Below, one piece after another: positions 58,270-64,000 of a stretch of DNA of 64,000 bases. Under the pieces are notes generated by a model. The model did no database searches. It had not been told where the DNA came from and saw nothing but the letters and a program-made list of their open reading frames with translations. The position numbers were made by a program, and so were the translations under genes. The stretch comes from Margaritispora aquatica (Eukaryota; Ascomycota; Leotiomycetes; Helotiales; Discinellaceae), in assembly GCA_007644065.1 (NCBI GenBank), contig VJWN01000014.1:1178001-1242000 (forward strand). The letters are read 5' to 3'. Position 1 is the first letter of the stretch, and every line of letters begins with the position of its first letter.

Positions 58270-59277
58270 TCATCGTTTCTTTCGTTTCGTTTTACCAACA
58301 CTGCCGTTACCATTACTGACATTCAGTGCCTTCTCCTCCTTCTCATTCACAACCAGATTTCCGTTCCCGTTAATCGTTTCATCCAATAGCATCACTCCCT
58401 CGTCATCGCCAGCAAGCTTAAACGACAAGCTAAAACACGTCCCAGGCCCCATACACTCGAACTTCACACCATCTTTCTGCACACAGAAGCCGAGCTCGCC
58501 AAACCCGCCAGGCGGGCCGAGAGTCTCTTTCATCTCGTTCAAGGCGATGGCATCGATCACTAGGTTCCAGTCCAGGTTCCTAGGTCCCGAGATGTGAGGT
58601 GGTGAGTGTGTGCGTTCGAGGCGGATGAGATTGCCGTTGTTGGGACCAGTGGAATTGGCGATGGGGAGGGATTGGGAGCGTGTGCGTTGGTGTTTGGTTG
58701 ATGTTGTCGCCGGCGATGTCGTTTGTCGTGGGGACGGAGGAGGACGAGTGCTCAGTTGTGGTTTTGGTTTTAGGTTTGGCTTCGTGAAGCCAGCGGTCCT
58801 GGTGCTCGCTGCAGATGGGGAAGCGAGCGAGGGTGAGAAGATGAACGTAATTAGGTTCGACGTCCGGAGAATGGCATATTGCAATGTCGATAAAGGGTAT
58901 AGGTATACCGCGAAAGCTGCAGGAAAGACAAACTCAACAGCCGCTACGAGCAAGAAATGCAACATCCACGTCGCCACGAAGGGGACAATCATTCCTTCCG
59001 CAATCGACAGAATAACTCCATCTCGTCCCGCAAACCCAAATTCGGGTACATCACCATGCACAAAGCCAGTTACCACAGTACCGATGCTCTTACAGGTCCA
59101 GAACACAAGCGCAAGGAGACATAGCTCGGTAGTCGTCGGCACTGGACTAGTGGGTGGGTGTGTGGTATCGATGTTTGGGTTTTCTTTTCGCTGGTGGTGA
59201 GCTCGTGACAGAGGGATCTGGAAGAGTAGGATGATGAATGTGTCGATTAATGTTGCTGGATCGGTGGGAATCCACAT
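58270..59277 (-). CDS. Unrecognised membrane protein (about 335 residues)
   Basis: Single-exon model starting at the first ATG in frame, 59277 (MWIPTDPATLIDTF). The frame is open 37 codons further upstream but without ATG, so a 5' exon is possible. Hydrophobic segments: LIDTFIILLFQIPL, ELCLLALVFWTCKSIGTVV, and a long one covering VATWMLHFLLVAAVEFVFPAAFAVYL. A central Pro/Ser/Thr-rich stretch (KPKPQLSTRPPPSPRQ) follows, then a folded-looking block (LDWNLVIDAIALNEM, GPGTCFSLSFKLAGDD) and a basic end (KTKRKKR). I do not recognise a family. Confidence 0.6.
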   Translation of the reverse strand: MWIPTDPATLIDTFIILLFQIPLSRAHHQRKENPNIDTTHPPTSPVPTTTELCLLALVFWTCKSIGTVVTGFVHGDVPEFGFAGRDGVILSIAEGMIVPFVATWMLHFLLVAAVEFVFPAAFAVYLYPLSTLQYAILRTSNLITFIFSPSLASPSAASTRTAGFTKPNLKPKPQLSTRPPPSPRQTTSPATTSTKHQRTRSQSLPIANSTGPNNGNLIRLERTHSPPHISGPRNLDWNLVIDAIALNEMKETLGPPGGFGELGFCVQKDGVKFECMGPGTCFSLSFKLAGDDEGVMLLDETINGNGNLVVNEKEEKALNVSNGNGSVGKTKRKKR

Positions 59278-59477
59278 TCTGAGTAACGGGTTATGAGTGT
59301 GTAAGTGTGTGAATTCTGTCTTCAATTGAAGCTTTTGAGTGCCGGATGGAAGATCCGGGATCTCCGGAAGTTGGAATCGTTCTCTCAATCTAGATCTTGG
59401 TGTTCACGAACGCATTACTTCATCACCTAGCACTGTTCTCTGAAACATATATTTGCTTTTTTCGGAGCTTAACTGAA

Positions 59478-59501
59478 ACGAACGAACGAACGAACGAACG
59501 A
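59478..59501. repeat. AACG tetranucleotide microsatellite
   Basis: About six tandem AACG units in the leader region upstream of the minus-strand membrane-protein gene. Confidence 0.85.
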
Positions 59502-59980
59502 GTGAAGAAGTTGAAGATGAAGAAATCTGGGATGATAGACCGACCATCCACGAAAGAGTCAAAAGAAGCTTTCCAGGAAGAACAAAGAGGCGCATAGCTC
59601 TTCTATATGCATTATGCATGCGCATCGGGCCCGTCCTCCCTCCTGCCTGTCAGACAGACGTACGCATACACTACGAGTACCACGTACTACAACCTCCGCT
59701 CCGTCAGGTCGGACGGGGTTGGACGAACTATGCCCCGGTGCGCCCCTCCCCCCCGGTACATACTGATTGCCGAGTCCGGCAGAGGCTTTCGTCCGGGCTG
59801 ATTTTGGATTCTCGCTGGATGTACGTCTGTCGTATAGCCGGTACGAGTGTACTTTTCGCTGTGTTAGTCCATGAAGGACTGTTGGTACTGCGATGCATCC
59901 ACTTGGAAGACTGTAAATTCAGGAAATGTACCGGTATATCTACCTTGTAGATTTTCAGCTGGTGGGAAAGGAGGACAACA

Positions 59981-60010
59981 AGAGAGAGAGAGAGAGAAAG
60001 AGAGAGAGAG
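59981..60010. repeat. GA dinucleotide microsatellite
   Basis: A near-perfect GA run interrupted by one AAA, in an intergenic region. Confidence 0.85.
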
Positions 60011-60863
60011 GCATTTTTTGTTTTTCTGGTCGGGTGTACCGTAAGTAAGCAAACAAACAAGCAAGCAGATTGGAGGAAGTGGACGGCGAGGTGGTACGAA
60101 TTACGAGGCGCCCAATGGGTGATCCTTGTCTTGTTTGGAGGTGAGAATTGGGGCGGTGAGGGGTACGAATACGACTATGGTTGATGGGGAATTTCGAGCT
60201 GTGAGGGGAGGGGTAAATGAATGGGAATGCATATGGAACTGCAAATGGACGCGGAGGTGTCGGTAAATAGCGTTGGTTTTTGTGGTGTACGAGGCACGAT
60301 ATCGATCTCGCATGGTCGTATAAACTAGAAAGCTGGAAGGGGACGAGGGCGTCCCTCGCGACATGAATGGAACAAATGATAAGTCAGGTGATGGCGTGAT
60401 GGACGATAGTGAGCTTTGAGAAAAATGCAAGACTTTGTATTACAGAGAAGAAAAGAAAGAAGATTACAAGACTTCTCTTCGAATAGTTAAATCGAAAAAA
60501 AAATCTAGCCTGAAAGAACTTCGAAGGGCTCTCGCTAAGCACTTGATCATAACTTTGGGACGGATGTCGCACTGAGCACACGCATGAATGGACAACTTGA
60601 TATCTTCAAAGACTGCGATTGGTAGAACTCTGACATGATCAGTTAGAGAATATGTACAACGTTTGCGCACCAAAACACTCCATACGAGTATGGAAAGCAT
60701 GGGTAGTCACATGACCTTCCAGTTACTCAGGTCCTTCGGAATGCCAACCAACAAACCCAATATCTACAGTTGAAATTTTTCCACCACGGTATGTTTTTGA
60801 GGAATATATACAAAGAATATTTTTCAACGCTTGCTCTTCAACTCGAGAGTTAGGAGGAGGAGC

Positions 60864-62166
60864 TTAAACGCAGCTTCCGAGAATGCCGGCAGTGGTGTTC
60901 TTGGAGTATGTGGTTCCGAAGGGGTTACCGGAGCACATGAGGCCCTTCATGAAAGCTGCCTGGACGACGTCAGCGCCCTTGGGGGAGGTGTGGGTGTGGT
61001 CGACTGGGTAGAAGGTGTCGACGACGGTCTTTCCGAGAGCAACTTTATGATGTGTTAGTATGGCAACTTGAGTTTGAAACTTACACTTCCGCATCTAAGA
61101 CAAGTCTTTGAAGCAATAGATCCGATATCAGATGCCTCGAGTCTTTGCCGAATGGAAAGTGATTGAGGGTAGGTATGAAGGGAAAGCTTACTATATCTGT
61201 TTGCGACATAGAGTCCGTGGTCAACGAATGTAGCTGAGCTACCGACGTTTGCGACGACGGTCTTGCAGTAAGATGTGAATCTTGGTGCGGTATACGCGCA
61301 TGGTGCTGTCTCGCAGACGTTGTTTGGTGTGGGGGATGAGATGATGACCTTGGCGCCCTTGGCTACCATTGCCTTTGCTGCGTTGGTCTGGGAGAGTTAG
61401 CATTTTGTTTTCTCGGCCGTTGGTGAGTGCAATGGAGATTTTGTTTTGTTGTGATACAATGAAGGGGCGCCATGGAAAGTTCAGTAGCAAAACTCCTTCC
61501 AATAGAACTTGAAAGCTCCAAGGCTATCCAGTGATATGCCAGGGCATACTTGATTGACCTCGCAAAGATAGCCATTGCCAAGTGATGACAATGTCAACAG
61601 TGAAGGACAAATTAGAATATGGGTAAATGATGACAGCGAAACCCAATTGATGTGCTAATAACAGAAAATAGATCAAGAACTTACAAGATATGTGACGTAA
61701 GTCTGCACAATAGCACCAGTGACAGAGACGCAAGTCTCACTTCCGGAACCAACGCAATCCGTTCGCAAGTTATCAGTGGTCGACAAGCTTCCACCATCGT
61801 TGTGTCCGAACTCGATGATCACATAATCGCCAGCAACAAGCTTGTTGGTGATAGCTGTGAAGCGACCCTCGTCAGTGTAGCTGCGGGCTGAACGTCCTCC
61901 AATGGCACTGTTGACGATGTTGATGTTCTTCAACGAGTATGGGAGGTAAACACCCCAACCTATGCATCAAGTCAGATGGTATTCGCATAGCATTTTCAAG
62001 TTTATGGGAAAGACTGACCCTGAGTTCCTGATCCACCACCTCCGAGCGCCATTGTAGAGTCTCCTGCGAGGTACACGGTAGGTGTAGCTCTCTTCTCGAG
62101 GTCTTCAGCCGGGGCGGCGAAAGCCAGAGATGCCAGCACAGCTGGGAAGACGATTGAGTACTTCAT
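60864..62166 (-). CDS. Rhamnogalacturonan acetylesterase (SGNH hydrolase, CE12)
   Basis: Four exons: 62166-62019, 61959-61685, 61387-61192 and 61042-60864; phases 1, 0, 1; 265 residues. Start set at MKYSIVFP, which gives a signal peptide of about 18 residues, followed by a Kex2-type propeptide ending EDLEKR. The SGNH blocks are intact: GDSTM with Ser37, [16 protein letters not shown], and the C-terminal DHTHTS with Asp221 and His224. These match fungal rhamnogalacturonan acetylesterases, which remove acetyl groups from the rhamnogalacturonan I backbone outside the cell so that other enzymes can cut it. Intron 3 (149 bases) is longer than the others. The gene pairs in function with the GH78 gene at the other end of the window. 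Confidence 0.92.
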
Positions 62167-64000
62167 GATGCGTTGATTTTGAATATACACGGTTTGTCCG
62201 AAAGAATGGAAAGAGTCTGGCCCTGAAGTGATGAAGTAGTGAACGAAAGTGATTCAAAAGATATTCCAGGAAAGTAAACAGCGAAATAAAGTTCTATTCT
62301 ATACAAGCCCCAAATGAGGAGAAAGGACGAAAGGAAGGCGTCCCTGGCGCACCGCAGCTTCTTATCCCGAACCATGAGATCAGATGGTTTATCTGTTCTG
62401 CCTTGGATCCACCAATAATTTGGAGCAAACCCTTCAAAAGTGAGTGAAGCGAGTGCAGAATATACCACTCCACCAATCGCGACATGGCTGGGCACTAAAC
62501 AGGGCGCGGACTCAGCAATATGGAAATCAGGCACAAAAGGGGATGGGAAAGCGGAAAAGAAGACCTCGCCTCTTGCCAAGAGATGGGTATATTGCTGGTC
62601 TCCAGCAAAATGGATAAAGTTGTTAAAGTGTGACCGCTTCAGGGGGACAGCCGAGTGTGGGGTACATGTACCGAGGGCACGCTATTGGTGGAACGCCCGT
62701 GATGGAGTGGTAGTGCCGGCATATATATTTCCCTGGTCTGGACTGAACAGCCGGGAGCACCTTGATTGGGACGGGTGGATACATACTTCCGGAGATGCAA
62801 TGTGGCAGATTGATGACGAGTGGAGTCCGAGAGATGGGTTGAAACGTGCTAAAAGACTTTCTTGGCATTTACTGTCAGCTGATTAGTGGGCTTTGAATCG
62901 GATGAAGGTGTCTGTTAGGAAGGTAGAAAATGCTTATAAAAAGTTTGGTCGAGCTTTGCTAAGTTCTTTGATCTGGAAACAAGATGAAAGCGTCGTCCCT
63001 TGAGTCCCTGTAGCTTGTCAAGTCCGTGGAGCTAAACTCATCCCCCCTAGATCTGCCACCAGCGCAACCTTACCTTAAGCTTAAAAGCCTACCTATACTA
63101 AGCCCTATGCTAACTCATAGTAGTCCCATCTAGCTTTAAGTGTGGTACTGTCTGATATTTGAGGAACAGAATTTGCTAATGAAGCTGAGCTTGGAGCGAA
63201 CTGTTTCGGGAATCAACGTTGACTTGGAGATAGAGTTTCGGATCTGGCAAGCTTCATATCCACGTGCCCTGCTTTGTCTATGCCAAGGGCTTCTTGGTAT
63301 GAATGGTCCTTAGATTGGAAGGAAGGTCCGGAGATTGCTCATTCCGTTAGATGGAATCAATGCTTTTATTCAAAGTGAACTACAATATGCCTTTACTGAT
63401 GTCAAAAGCAATTACTCAACTCTGAAGAAATATCACAATCGTGAATGATTCTCAGACCTTATTAGTTTCGAAGGTTTCTTCCCAAAGAATAATTCTCTGT
63501 TTGAATGCAAAAAAGCTTGGGTTGCTTGTCAAGTTCCTCTTCAACATTGAATTTTCAAATCAAAGATGTTTTTACAACGGATAGGAATGTCGAGGTTGAC
63601 GAGGTACAAAATCGGAACCTAATTGTTACCTGCCCTGACCATCTGTTCTCACAGTCTAACCCTCAGTTGACGAGTTTGACAGAAGCTGAGTTCGGCCTTT
63701 CGAAGAAGGTACAGTAGTTCCCGGTCTACACGGACAAGAATTAAATCATAAATCAGTGACTTACCATCACAACAAATGTCTGGTATTATCAGTACGTTGA
63801 CTTCAGTATTCTCTGTTTGCTGTCGCTTACTCAAACCAGGAGCTCGCTAAACACTGTCAACCTTAATGTGAGGTAAGGTTCACGTGCTGGCAGCCTCCTC
63901 CCACAGTCATGTGACACAGGTCTCATCCACGTCTTCGATTTCGCCACCGGTCTGGAGACAACGGGGCCTTTTTTTTGCCCCACCCGACTATAGCCTTATG
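62167..64000. other. Intergenic stretch to the window end
   Basis: No convincing gene in 1.8 kb. A TATATATA-like site lies near 62719-62727. CACGTG and GTCATGTGAC motifs lie near 63881-63916, close to the right edge, and may belong to the promoter of a gene outside the window. Confidence 0.45.

Larger units (their letters stand above)
59278..60863. other. Intergenic stretch rich in simple repeats
   Basis: No gene seen. AACG/GAAC tandem units (about six) lie at 59478-59501, and a GA-rich run lies at 59981-60010. Confidence 0.5.

Noticed and set aside
61048..61191. Extra mini-exon in the acetylesterase gene (donor-like GTGTAAGT near 61085)
   Set aside because: Including a 10-base exon there breaks the reading frame into the last exon; a single 149-base intron keeps it.
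1..64000. tRNA, rRNA, CRISPR array or bacterial-type operon
   Set aside because: No cloverleaf with A- and B-box pairs, no ribosomal sequence and no regular spacer-repeat array was found by eye. The intron-rich genes show a fungal nuclear origin.

Overview
This window is nuclear DNA of a filamentous ascomycete (Pezizomycotina). Most genes are broken by introns of about 45-70 bases with GTRNGY donors, CTAAC-type branch sites and YAG acceptors. Intergenic stretches are AT-rich and full of microsatellites. The gene set (DUF3433 membrane protein, fungal rhodopsin-domain receptor-like protein, HYPK, class II DAHP synthase, secretory lipase) is typical of that group. A leotiomycete is a reasonable guess, but the sequence read by eye does not prove it. 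I rebuilt the gene models by hand from reading-frame and splice-phase continuity.

Layout. 1-5.6 kb: secreted GH78-type alpha-L-rhamnosidase and secretory (LIP-type) lipase. 5.6-8.7 kb: PQ-loop membrane protein and a twin-CX9C protein. 10-14.5 kb: a 1448-residue DUF3433 membrane protein. 16.5-18.2 kb: FucP-type MFS transporter with CreA-like sites and a heat-shock-like element upstream. 20.4-22.3 kb: amidase-signature enzyme. 22.7-23.4 kb: AT-rich mobile element with 13-bp terminal inverted repeats. 23.8-30.2 kb: an unrecognised 709-residue protein, a possible small secreted protein, a gene-poor AT-rich stretch and a PY-motif tail-anchored protein. 31.4-38.1 kb: cytochrome P450, alpha/beta hydrolase and an unrecognised membrane protein with a long TTC tract in its first intron. 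39.4-43.7 kb: aldo-keto reductase convergent with a luciferase-like flavin monooxygenase. 45.6-48.2 kb: HYPK and class II DAHP synthase, divergent. 48.2-51.5 kb: mostly non-coding. 51.5-55.2 kb: aldehyde dehydrogenase and an MPDU1-like PQ-loop protein. 56.9-59.3 kb: rhodopsin-domain protein convergent with an unrecognised membrane protein. 60.9-62.2 kb: rhamnogalacturonan acetylesterase. 62.2-64 kb: no gene seen.

How the genes relate. There is no operon-like structure and no polyketide synthase, NRPS or terpene synthase, so this is not an obvious secondary-metabolite cluster. Two secreted enzymes aimed at rhamnogalacturonan side groups or rhamnose (GH78, acetylesterase), a FucP-type sugar porter with catabolite-repressor-like sites, an aldo-keto reductase and an aldehyde dehydrogenase would suit plant cell-wall sugar use, but they lie up to 60 kb apart and the link is inference. 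The most distinctive non-gene feature is the 749-bp inverted-repeat element at 22691-23439.
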